Shown here: one piece after another, positions 36,004 to 43,670 of the stretch
How the letters are laid out: every line of letters begins with the position of its first letter
Numbering within the stretch: the first letter of the stretch is position 1
From: Nitrospira sp.
Lineage (GTDB): Bacteria > Nitrospirota > Nitrospiria > Nitrospirales > Nitrospiraceae
Assembly (NCBI GenBank): GCA_029194675.1
Contig: JARFXP010000003.1
Location: 698,069-762,068 of the forward strand
DNA length: 64,000 nt
Reading direction: 5' to 3'
Position numbers and translations under genes: made by a program
Notes under the pieces: generated by a model
What the model was told of the DNA's origin: nothing
Seen by the model: the letters and a program-made list of their open reading frames with translations, nothing else
The model's database searches: none

Positions 36004-36135
36004 TGTAGCTAACACATCATCTGTCCGGTTTTTTCTCACACGATCTGTCGGGTTGAAGGTGCGTCCTCAAGGAGGGCCACCCTAATCGGACAGATCATCT
36101 TCTGCAAAAAGCGGACAGATGATGTGCTAGCTACA
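36004..36135. mobile_element. 132-bp ends-only transposable element
   Basis: Terminal repeats TGTAGCTAACACATCATCTGTCCG (positions 36004-36027) and its complement at 36112-36135 match at 23 of 24 positions. A second internal copy of the ATCTGTC-type motif sits at about the same distance inside each end (36042-36049 and 36087-36096), as in IS21-type multi-repeat termini. No transposase lies between, so it is a MITE-like derivative. The right end supplies the last bases of the asparagine-synthetase-like gene. No target-site duplication was recognised. Confidence 0.7.
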
Positions 36136-38064
36136 CTCAAGGACCGGTAGCTGGACATCGATGCTCTGCTTCAGGAAAATGCTGCGGAACCACAGTTCGA
36201 CTCCCAAAATCATCCAGAGCGATGCGACATAAAATCGATAGTCTTCGTTCCCTCGGCTGTAACAGTTCGCCATTAGCTGGTAGTCGGCCCACACTTTACC
36301 GCCATCAACCCACCCCATAGAGGAGACGGACAGTGAACGGAAGATAGCCATCATCGGTTCGGCGATGAGCGCATGGGCAAAGACACAGGAGAAGTCAGCT
36401 TTGTCGACTCTCTCGCGTACCGATGCGGGAAGCATTTCCTCAAGGGCGTGACGCAGAATGAACTTGGGTCTGTTCCTCCAGCGTTGCGCTTCCGGCAAAG
36501 CAAGAGCAAACTCGATGAGCCGTCGATCGTTGAATGGATGACGGCTTTCCAGGCCGAAGGAGGACGAAGCGCGTTCATCCATTTCGATTCCGTGGACGCC
36601 GAGACCATGCATCGTCGATCGGAATAAGTCTTGCTGCGCATAGCTACACCCGCGAGGGATCCAGGAAGCCCGGCGAATGCGTTCCTGCATCTGCGTTCGG
36701 CGCCACATTGCCGGTGACATCCAATCCGGCATGCTCGTTCGTCCAAGGAGCTGTTTCCCAAGGTTTCGACATGGTTGTGGAATCAGCGGCAGGAGACCGA
36801 ATTGCACAAGCGGCAGGGAGAACAGGTCATATGAGAGCTGCTCGTCGTGCCACAGATGATCGGCGCGCAGGCGTCGGAGCAGCGATCTAAACTTCAGGTT
36901 GCGCAAGAGATCGGCGTAGTGGAAGAAGCTGCCGGTCAGCCATTCATCTCCCCCGGACCCTGTCAGCAGCACGCGACAACCTTGCTGTTGCGCCAAGCGC
37001 CGAAGCGGGACGTTCATGACGCCGTTGGGGTGGTCGGGAAAGTCCTGATAGCGAAATACGTCTTGAACAAGGTCACCCAAGCTTGGTGTTTCTGGCCTGA
37101 TGCGGTGCGAGCGGAATGGCCCCCGCGCGACCACGTCGTCGATAAATGCATGTTCATCGCAGGGCAAGCCTGGGAACACGAGAGAGAAGGTCTGCAAGTT
37201 TTTGTTGAGCTGTGGCTGCAGCCGAGATCCTTTTTGAAGAAGACTCACGACGGATGAGGAGTCGAGACCACCGCTCAATTCAAGACCGATGGGCCGGTGG
37301 CTGCGAAGGCGGCAGCGTACGGCTTTTTCGAAGAGATCGAGAAAATGCCGGGCATAGTCGTCGTCGTTCGTGTATCTAATCCGGCGCCCTGGGTCGAACG
37401 TCCAATAACGCCGCGCCTCGATCCGACCCGCTCGGACGATGAGGATATGCGCCGGCTCAAGTCGGGAGATTCCTTCGTACAGGGTTTCGGCATTCGTGAC
37501 GACCATGCTGCTCAGGAATTCAGCGATCATCGCCTCGTTTGGCCGTCGGGGAACGACGTCATGCTCGAAGAGCGGCGGAATCTCCGATGCCCAGTAGAAA
37601 CTGGTTCCGTACAGACAATAGTAGAAAGGTTTCAGCCCCAGAATATCTCGCGCACAGAATAGCTGGCGGCGGTGCCCGTCCCAGACAACGAAGGCAAAGT
37701 CGCCGATGACATGCTCAGGACAATGTTCGCCCCAGTGCTGATAAGCACGGAGCAGCAACTCCGCATCCGTATCGGCGCGAAGGTCAAACCCGGCAGTACT
37801 GAGAGAGAGCATAAGGTCTTCGCGATTGTCTATCCGTCCATCCAAAGCCAGACAAATAGTTCCGGACTCATCCAGCCACGGTTGACGTTCATAGAGCGAC
37901 TCCGGCGTGGTCTGGAGCATTGTGTGGCCGATGCCGATCGGACCTTTGACCCAGCAATCTGAAGCATCGGGCCCTCGGTGGGCCACCCGATAGGTCATAC
38001 GCTCCAGAAGGGCAAATTCGACAGGTCTACTGTCGAGGTGATAGATCCCGGCGAGACCGCTCAT
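36127..38064 (-). CDS. Asparagine-synthetase-like lasso cyclase candidate
   Basis: 645 residues from the ATG at 38064, which overlaps the stop of the B2-like gene (ATGA). The N-terminal glutaminase-like domain begins MSGLAGIYH and lacks the Cys2 nucleophile of true AsnB (MCGI), as in lasso-peptide C enzymes. The C-terminal synthetase domain has the ATP-loop LELSGGLDSSSV near 260. It probably activates a side-chain carboxylate by adenylylation to close a macrolactam ring. The last codons before the stop are supplied by the mobile-element end at 36112-36135, so the native C-terminus may be missing. Confidence 0.75.
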   Translation of the reverse strand: MSGLAGIYHLDSRPVEFALLERMTYRVAHRGPDASDCWVKGPIGIGHTMLQTTPESLYERQPWLDESGTICLALDGRIDNREDLMLSLSTAGFDLRADTDAELLLRAYQHWGEHCPEHVIGDFAFVVWDGHRRQLFCARDILGLKPFYYCLYGTSFYWASEIPPLFEHDVVPRRPNEAMIAEFLSSMVVTNAETLYEGISRLEPAHILIVRAGRIEARRYWTFDPGRRIRYTNDDDYARHFLDLFEKAVRCRLRSHRPIGLELSGGLDSSSVVSLLQKGSRLQPQLNKNLQTFSLVFPGLPCDEHAFIDDVVARGPFRSHRIRPETPSLGDLVQDVFRYQDFPDHPNGVMNVPLRRLAQQQGCRVLLTGSGGDEWLTGSFFHYADLLRNLKFRSLLRRLRADHLWHDEQLSYDLFSLPLVQFGLLPLIPQPCRNLGKQLLGRTSMPDWMSPAMWRRTQMQERIRRASWIPRGCSYAQQDLFRSTMHGLGVHGIEMDERASSSFGLESRHPFNDRRLIEFALALPEAQRWRNRPKFILRHALEEMLPASVRERVDKADFSCVFAHALIAEPMMAIFRSLSVSSMGWVDGGKVWADYQLMANCYSRGNEDYRFYVASLWMILGVELWFRSIFLKQSIDVQLPVLECS

Positions 38065-38507
38065 GTGGGCCACCGGAACATGAGTGCATAGCGGCTTACG
38101 AACGAGAGCGTGTCACCCAACACGACGCCATCTTGTTCAACCCAAGCATGTCCTTCCAGCTGAGTCTGGTCCTTGCTGACCCCGAGACAAACTGAGACCG
38201 GTTGCAGTCTTGCGCGCAATAACCAAAAGAGAAGCAGAGAGCGTGGGAGGCAGCGACCGTTTCCGTGGCTCACCGCTGCTGCCATATCGGCCAACGCTAC
38301 AAACCGATCTGTTGCCCAGTGAGCATGGGGTATGAGAATCTGACCAAGTCGGGGGGAGGAGGCAATGCGTGAGATGAAGGACGCGACACGGTGAAGGGGT
38401 ACACAGGAGAGGGTGACTCGCAGGCTAAGAGACAATGCGGTTAATTGTAGGAGGAGCGCCTGTTCGATTAGGGGTAAATCAGCGAGCCGACGGAGTTTGC
38501 GCAGCAT
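38061..38507 (-). CDS. Lasso peptide B2-type leader peptidase (transglutaminase-like)
   Basis: 148 residues. The C-terminal half shows the papain/transglutaminase-like triad layout of lasso B2 proteins: Cys in GRCLPRSLLLFWLLR, His in LEGHAWVEQDG and Asp in VVLGD. The N-terminal half is helical and hydrophobic as usual. B2 cuts the leader peptide while B1 presents it. It overlaps the PqqD gene by 29 bp and the C gene by 3 bp. Confidence 0.8.
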   Translation of the reverse strand: MLRKLRRLADLPLIEQALLLQLTALSLSLRVTLSCVPLHRVASFISRIASSPRLGQILIPHAHWATDRFVALADMAAAVSHGNGRCLPRSLLLFWLLRARLQPVSVCLGVSKDQTQLEGHAWVEQDGVVLGDTLSFVSRYALMFRWPT

Positions 38508-38763
38508 CGGTCGTCAGCAACCCTTTGGCTAAGAGCCGATCAATCAAAGCCGTCACGTCCTTTTCAAGCCGTGGTGCATCCACATCATACTCGGCGAGGA
38601 GGGTGTCGATGGCCAAGGAGGTTGAACCGTGTTCGGCAATAAGGTTCCATACACGAGTGCCCACGGCATCCAGCCCGAAATAGGTCCCGGTGTCGAGATT
38701 CAACAAGACAGACTCGCCAGCCAAGTCACGAAATACCACATTGTGCGCAATACGAAGGTGCAT
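38479..38763 (-). CDS. PqqD-family leader-binding protein (lasso B1-like)
   Basis: A 94-residue PqqD-like protein: AHNVVFRDLAGESVLLNLDTGTYFGLD forms the beta part and GTRVWNLIAEHG onward the winged-helix part. In lasso systems, B1 (RRE fold) binds the precursor leader. The AGGGATGAGG sequence upstream of the ATG serves as ribosome binding site, and a good promoter lies 37 bp upstream. It is the first gene of the three-gene cassette. Confidence 0.8.
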   Translation of the reverse strand: MHLRIAHNVVFRDLAGESVLLNLDTGTYFGLDAVGTRVWNLIAEHGSTSLAIDTLLAEYDVDAPRLEKDVTALIDRLLAKGLLTTDAAQTPSAR

Positions 38764-38799
38764 GGAACCTCATCCCTGCCCTTAAGAGATGCGGCTCAC

Positions 38800-38828
38800 A
38801 CGATAGTCGCCGATAACTAACCTGTCAA
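38800..38828 (-). promoter_or_regulatory. Putative promoter of the lasso-like cassette
   Basis: On the minus strand TTGACA (38823-38828, perfect) is separated by exactly 17 bases from TATCGT (38800-38805, 4/6). Predicted transcription starts near 38793, about 30 bases before the PqqD start, which leaves no room for a precursor gene in front of B1. The short spacer 38764-38881 holds nothing else recognisable. Confidence 0.6.
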
Positions 38829-38881
38829 GATGTCATGCGGCGGAATGAGCGTCGTGGACGTGACGGCGAGGCCGAGCGGTT

Positions 38882-39961
38882 CTACAGCAACTTCGCCAAC
38901 ACTGCGGCAGCTTCATTTGCTCCGGTCGCGGGCGGAGGTGTGGTTGTCGACGGGAGATCCAAGACCTCTTTGAGTGTTGCCGACCATCGGCCCTGTGTGA
39001 AGTCACTCATGGAGAGTTCGACGCCTCTTCCATATCGATGCAGATAGTCCACCAGCGGCTGTTCGTCGGCGAAGTTGTACCTCCGTACGTAGATCATGGG
39101 GGTCTGTAATGCGACGGCTTCAACCAAGGTTCCATAGCCTGGTTTGGTCATGATGACATCGACCGAGGCCATCAACGTTTTGAACGAGAGCGGCAGAGAT
39201 TTGGTGGAGATGAATCGCCTGCTTTCAGACGGAACCGAACCATCGAAGAGAAAACGGTAGCCGCTCAGTGACTCCAATTCTTTGAAAGGGAGTGAAGTCA
39301 GCGGAATCCCGCCAAAACCGACAAGCACGGTCTGTTCCCCTGGTTCAAGTGACAGGAGTCCGGCGAGTTGATTGCGCGCCGGAGGCGCCGGTTCGGCGAT
39401 AGGTCCAATATCGATGAATCGCGAAAAGATTTCCATCTTGGGGGAGGGTGTGATTCGCAGAACAAGATCGGCTTGGCCATAGGCCTGTCGAATCGCCTGA
39501 ATGATCGGCCGGACGTCGATCGATGACGAAGCGACGTACTGGGATAGGACGAGGTCCCAGGTAAAACTGGCGAGGGTGACGGACGGAATGGCAGCTAGTT
39601 TTCCAGCTGCAAGCGCCAGGTATGGGGTATCGGCCAGAACGATATCTGGATGAGCCGCCCGCATTGCTGCGACCTCAGTCCGAAGCCGATCGCCCCAGGT
39701 ACTGTGGAACCGCTGGTGTTCCTCCCAGGTCGCCTCCATGTCGATCGTCATGGGCCCGTCTTGGACGCAACCGACGTCTTGTTGGACGGGGCTCTCTTCC
39801 CATGGAATCGTAAGCCGATCCCTGAAAAATGCAGCTGGGACTGTGGTGCGCAGAAGGACACGAAGGTTGGGCACAAGGCGGCCCAACGCGTTGAGCACCG
39901 GCACGACTTGCGCGGCATGACCAAATCCATGTCCTGAGATTGCAGCCCAGATCAGCGGCAT
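38882..39961 (-). CDS. GT28/MurG-like glycosyltransferase
   Basis: A 359-residue protein of the GT-B fold. The N-terminal AAISGHGFGHAAQVVPVLNAL glycine/histidine motif is typical, and the C-terminal MTKPGYGTLVEAVALQTPMIYV resembles the nucleotide-sugar-binding end of MurG-type enzymes. Acceptor and sugar are unknown. It is oriented with the lasso-like cassette and ends 54 bp upstream of the cassette promoter. A possible peptide- or lipid-glycosylating partner, but not proven. Confidence 0.75.
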   Translation of the reverse strand: MPLIWAAISGHGFGHAAQVVPVLNALGRLVPNLRVLLRTTVPAAFFRDRLTIPWEESPVQQDVGCVQDGPMTIDMEATWEEHQRFHSTWGDRLRTEVAAMRAAHPDIVLADTPYLALAAGKLAAIPSVTLASFTWDLVLSQYVASSSIDVRPIIQAIRQAYGQADLVLRITPSPKMEIFSRFIDIGPIAEPAPPARNQLAGLLSLEPGEQTVLVGFGGIPLTSLPFKELESLSGYRFLFDGSVPSESRRFISTKSLPLSFKTLMASVDVIMTKPGYGTLVEAVALQTPMIYVRRYNFADEQPLVDYLHRYGRGVELSMSDFTQGRWSATLKEVLDLPSTTTPPPATGANEAAAVLAKLL

Positions 39962-40090
39962 GCGAAGTAAGAAGTAAAGAGTGAAACCCGCTTCGCCGAC
40001 TCAGCGAGGCGAGCGTGAAACGTGAGAGAACCGCAGAATAGTACAAGGAAGGACACTTGTTCCTTTCGCGTATCGATCGCCCCACGTGGT

Positions 40091-40291
40091 TCAACTGCTG
40101 GAGTGGTCCGATTCCATCGGAGTGATGTTGTACATCAGCTCAAGATCGAACTCTTCAATCAATTCATTGAATGCTCTCGCCCCCATATCGGAGCGAACTT
40201 CTGCCATGACGAGGTCAATGGCGGGGGCAGCATGTTGTCCATATTGGGTGATGGCTGAGTCGATCCGTTTTCTGGCATCGTCGAGGTTCAC
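40091..40291 (-). CDS. Small helical hypothetical protein
   Basis: 66 residues, GTG start at 40291 with AAAGGAG about 8 bases before it. The sequence is helical and acidic (DDARKRIDSAITQYGQHAAP, ARAFNELIEEFDLEL), with a short polar tail. No family was recognised. It follows the TPR gene by 29 bp and may be co-transcribed with it. It does not resemble a lasso precursor. Confidence 0.55.
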   Translation of the reverse strand: MNLDDARKRIDSAITQYGQHAAPAIDLVMAEVRSDMGARAFNELIEEFDLELMYNITPMESDHSSS

Positions 40292-40320
40292 GCAGAGACT
40301 CCTTTATGGTATGGGCTCCC

Positions 40321-40635
40321 TCATAGCGACCGTAGCAGCTCCTGCATCTCCGGCACCAGGTCCTTGCCGCCGTTGGATCGTCCAGAAAGTACCGCCTCGA
40401 TACCAGCAGTAAGAATAGGCTTGGCCTCGGCGTTCCTGCCCAGTCGGATCAACGCCCGTCCTAACATCAGATGAGAGGCTGCATGCGTCGGGTCCAATTG
40501 TGTGGCGACCGTAAGATGCTCGACGGCTTCTTCGACGCTGCCGTTTTCCTGAAGGATCTTGTTGCCGAGTCCATAGCGGCCGAGGAACCCCTTGGGATTC
40601 TTGGAGACCATCTGACGAAAAGCGTCAATGTCCAT
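40321..40635 (-). CDS. Small TPR protein
   Basis: A 104-residue protein with about two tetratricopeptide repeats (GLGNKILQENGSVEEAVEHLTVATQLDP and SHLMLGRALIRLGRNAEAKPIL). Soluble; likely a protein-protein adaptor. It lies upstream of the small helical protein in the same orientation. Confidence 0.7.
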   Translation of the reverse strand: MDIDAFRQMVSKNPKGFLGRYGLGNKILQENGSVEEAVEHLTVATQLDPTHAASHLMLGRALIRLGRNAEAKPILTAGIEAVLSGRSNGGKDLVPEMQELLRSL

Positions 40636-40726
40636 CGATCGTGGTTCCAGTGTTCAGGCGGTACTATACCACTGGAACGGCAGCATCGGCCAGATGAGAA
40701 CGTTGGGTGGAGGGACTCCCCTCTTC

Positions 40727-41479
40727 CTATGGTGTCGTGGCCGTCGCGACGGGAACAAGAGAACGCGTGGGCGGTGTGGACGCGGGTCTTTTGGCTTTTA
40801 CAGTCACGGAGCGAATACCGGTGTCTGGGAGCGGTGCACTGCTGGCCATATAGAGCTTGGTGTCCCGAACAAGTTGTTCCGTCATGTCGCTGAGACAGGC
40901 CTCCGTCACGTGTCCCTTGAGCTCATCGATCATGACCGGTGTAGCGCCGAACAACTTGTAATACACCGTACCGGAGGAACGGGCTTCGTAGCGCGCGACT
41001 TGGCCGTCCCAACGTTCGAGCTCAAGGGCGATCGTTGCGGCATACCCATATTCCAGATCGATGAAGGGCGAGAGCAGAAACATGGATCCCCCGATGACGA
41101 TGCCTTTGAACGCCGAACCCCAGGAATGAGGCTCGATGGTTTCATCGACGGTGATGCGCGCCGAGACGATCTTGTCTCCGAGCGAATCGGACCTTGTTCC
41201 CAGAGGCATTAATGTCGAAAACAGACTGGTTTCTTGGATGCTGCTTAAGATCCGCCGTTCGAGGTCGACGGAAGGATATTGCGACGCCCCGTTTCTTGAG
41301 AGGTGAAATGAATTCGTCACGAGCGGGACCCGCTCATCATCGGGCAGCGAGTGCGTAATAGTCTCTTGGAGACCGACTGAGGGTGGTTTGACGTCGATCC
41401 ATCGGGTGCATCCCGTTATACCGCACAGCATGAACCCGGCTAGACTCAGAACCGACCATCGCAGCCCATTCATTGTCAT
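40727..41479 (-). CDS. Lipoprotein of unknown function
   Basis: 250 residues from the ATG at 41479 (GAGGAGACG upstream). The signal peptide ends in the lipobox CGITGC. The mature part has no recognised domain: a beta-rich core is followed by a Pro/Thr-rich tail. It follows the PagL-like gene by 13 bp, so the two are likely co-transcribed and both act in the outer envelope. Confidence 0.65.
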   Translation of the reverse strand: MTMNGLRWSVLSLAGFMLCGITGCTRWIDVKPPSVGLQETITHSLPDDERVPLVTNSFHLSRNGASQYPSVDLERRILSSIQETSLFSTLMPLGTRSDSLGDKIVSARITVDETIEPHSWGSAFKGIVIGGSMFLLSPFIDLEYGYAATIALELERWDGQVARYEARSSGTVYYKLFGATPVMIDELKGHVTEACLSDMTEQLVRDTKLYMASSAPLPDTGIRSVTVKAKRPASTPPTRSLVPVATATTP

Positions 41480-41492
41480 GAGTATCGTCTCC

Positions 41493-42095
41493 TCAGAAAT
41501 AGAATGAAAACCCGCCGAAGGGCAGGCTCGCATTCAGCCCAAGATTCGGGTATGCGGTACCGGCGTTGGAGATATGGTTGAAGCGGTAGCCGACATTGAG
41601 GGCGAGGCGAGGCGTGAAAAACCATGAAACTCCAACCCCCCCTGCCAGCATGAAATTGAATTCCGTGGCTTCTTCGCGAACACGTCCGCCAAGATCCGTC
41701 CAGAATGGCCCACCGGCGAATTCCACGTACGGACGGATACGACCCAAGGCGACGAACGTATACTTGATTCTCGGTGTGAAACCGACGCCGTGCGTCAGAA
41801 GGGGTTCTTCGAACTCGACGTAGACCATCTCCGCACCAAGCGAGACCTGTCCTCGGTACCAGCTATTGCCGACAGGATCGGTGAGCGTCATCATCCATGA
41901 CGGCATCAGCGCCGGTCCTTGCTGTTTGGTTGTGTGACGGTCGGTCAGCAGGTGGCCGAACAAATAGCCGACGGTCAGTCCGACTTCCTGAGTGCCGACT
42001 GTGATCGTGGGTGAGAAGCCTTCAGCTTGGACCAAGGGCGCCGTCATTATCGTTCCGAATACCATGGCGGTGAACCATCGAGTGAGCAAAGCCAT
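41493..42095 (-). CDS. Outer-membrane PagL-like acyloxyacyl hydrolase
   Basis: 200 residues with a 24-residue signal peptide (LVQA cleavage) and an 8-strand beta-barrel outline ending in the C-terminal aromatic F200. The GYRFNHISNAGTAYPNLGLN segment carries the H174-x-S176 pair of lipid A 3-O-deacylases (PagL). I could not place the acidic third residue with confidence; the aligned spot is N188. It probably removes an acyl chain from LPS or is a related barrel. Confidence 0.7.
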   Translation of the reverse strand: MALLTRWFTAMVFGTIMTAPLVQAEGFSPTITVGTQEVGLTVGYLFGHLLTDRHTTKQQGPALMPSWMMTLTDPVGNSWYRGQVSLGAEMVYVEFEEPLLTHGVGFTPRIKYTFVALGRIRPYVEFAGGPFWTDLGGRVREEATEFNFMLAGGVGVSWFFTPRLALNVGYRFNHISNAGTAYPNLGLNASLPFGGFSFYF

Positions 42096-42291
42096 ACTGT
42101 CTCTACGTCAATACCCTGTCGGCTTGTGTGCGGTGAAACTTGATCAACAGGCGTCCAGGCGTGCTGCTCCAAAGGTAGCAGAGGATTGAATTCTGTCCAG
42201 GAGGTCGCGCAGTTTGTGGTGATCGGAAGTGAGAGAAAGTTGGACGACGGCCAAGATCGATGAGAGCGGATGGAGTTCTAGGGTGGTAGGA

Positions 42292-43056
42292 CTATCCGGA
42301 TGGCCCGAGCCGTGAGAGGTGGGCGGAGTCGGCTTGAAGCTCCGGCAACGCATAGCGTTCGTCGAGCGCCACCACACGCGCAAGGCATCGCAGGGCGGAG
42401 ACAGCATCCTGGCGGGTCTCGTAAACCTTGGCGAGAAGACGAAGCACGGCCGCCTCAGCCGGCTCGTTGCCGAGCTTGATGTAGTGCTCAGAGGCGTTGT
42501 TCAAACAGCGTTCAGCTCTTGTGAGGTCTCCCTGGTCGAGGTAACACTTGCCGAGTTGGCTATAGGTGACGGCGAGCCCTTCTTCGTTGCCGACCGTCCG
42601 ATGATGATCGAGGGCTTGTTTGAATGATGCAACAGCCTGATCCCACTGGCCGTCACGAGCCTCTTGCAGCGCGAGGTTGTTGTACAGAATGCCGAGTCCG
42701 CGATTGTCTTGTAACTGATGCAGAAAATCCATAGCCTCGAGATAGTAGGGACGGGCTTTTTCCGGATGGTCGGATGCGATATGCAGGTTGCCGAGGTTGA
42801 CGAGGGTATGAGCCACAGCTGTGAGATTGCGCTCGGTTCGTTGGATCTGGAGAAGTTCTCGATAACACTGTTCCGCACGCGAAAAATCGTTCATCAGTGC
42901 GCAGGTATTACCAAGGTTCCCAAGAGAATCCGACAGCGCTTGCTGACTGCCGGCGATTCGATCGTCGGCCACAGCCGATTCCCAGGCAGCGAGAGCCTGG
43001 ATCAGATCGCCGCGATGGAGAAAAATCCTGGCGCGGTGTTTATGGTTATCGGTCAT
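42292..43056 (-). CDS. TPR protein, paralogue of the 17.6-kb gene
   Basis: 254 residues of tetratricopeptide repeats very similar to the protein at 17648-18472 (LGNLGNTCALMNDFSRAEQCYRELLQIQ versus LGNLGNICAVSGRRNSAQAHYQEVLELQ). An adjacent frame remains open beyond its stop (42144-42291) with protein-like composition, so a frameshifted longer C-terminus or small downstream gene is possible. Unlike its paralogue, it has no methyltransferase neighbour. Confidence 0.75.
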   Translation of the reverse strand: MTDNHKHRARIFLHRGDLIQALAAWESAVADDRIAGSQQALSDSLGNLGNTCALMNDFSRAEQCYRELLQIQRTERNLTAVAHTLVNLGNLHIASDHPEKARPYYLEAMDFLHQLQDNRGLGILYNNLALQEARDGQWDQAVASFKQALDHHRTVGNEEGLAVTYSQLGKCYLDQGDLTRAERCLNNASEHYIKLGNEPAEAAVLRLLAKVYETRQDAVSALRCLARVVALDERYALPELQADSAHLSRLGPSG

Positions 43057-43108
43057 AAGAATCGTATTTCGCTCAACGAGGAGCGTTCACGCTTCGCGAG
43101 ATACGTGT

Positions 43109-43531
43109 TCAATCGCCGCCTTTGGGTGTGTCTCGCTTATATTCAACCTGCAGCTCGTCTTGTTCCTCCAGCCCCAGACCAGCCTTGAACGATCCGTGCA
43201 GCTCAGTGACGTACTCGATATCCCGAGGATTCTTGCCTTCGTGAGAGGTTAGGTAGGATTCAGACAATTTCAGACCAGTCTCAAAGTGACGGGCGATCGT
43301 CTCCTCCGTGACCTGCTGCCAGGTGATGTAGATGCAGAAAGCCTGAAAAGAATGGGCAGTAGGATAATGTTTCGCTAGCGCCAGCAATCCCTCATAGGCT
43401 TTCCTCGCCGTCGCACCGGCATTGGAAGAAAACGTGTCCTCTAACTCAACGGCTGTATCCCAGTCCGAACCGAGTTCGTACTCGGAATCTTTGAACGCTG
43501 TTTGCGCGGCCAAGGCTGGGTCAAATCGCAT
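43109..43531 (-). CDS. Helical hypothetical protein
   Basis: 140 residues, helical, with ELEDTFSSNAGATARKAYEGLLALAKHYPTAHSF reminiscent of a TPR-like helical hairpin. No family was recognised. It lies upstream of the TPR gene on the same strand and may work with it. Confidence 0.6.
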   Translation of the reverse strand: MRFDPALAAQTAFKDSEYELGSDWDTAVELEDTFSSNAGATARKAYEGLLALAKHYPTAHSFQAFCIYITWQQVTEETIARHFETGLKLSESYLTSHEGKNPRDIEYVTELHGSFKAGLGLEEQDELQVEYKRDTPKGGD

Positions 43532-43639
43532 AGAACCTCGTATTTCGTACAGTGAGTCCTACAAGTAACCTGGAGGATACTGGGGTAGAGGAAAGGAGGT
43601 CAATGTGTCTTGCTCAGGCCATAGATTTACATTGTGGTC

Positions 43640-43661
43640 GGGGGCTCTGTAGACTGCCCCC
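43640..43661. promoter_or_regulatory. Hairpin just before the SagB-type start codon
   Basis: GGGGGC (43640-43645) and GCCCCC (43656-43661) form a perfect stem around a 10-nt loop that can itself pair (TCT/AGA). It ends 9 bases before the ATG at 43671, where a ribosome binding site would lie. It may occlude translation initiation; no T-run follows. Confidence 0.4.
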
Positions 43662-43670
43662 ATCCTTACG

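Noticed and set aside
35916..36008. A 30-codon plus-strand ORF (MQTFGLDDPSSILW...) as a lasso precursor candidate
   Set aside because: Opposite strand to the cassette, no ribosome binding site, no leader-like motif or ring acceptor at positions 7-9, and it ends inside the mobile element.
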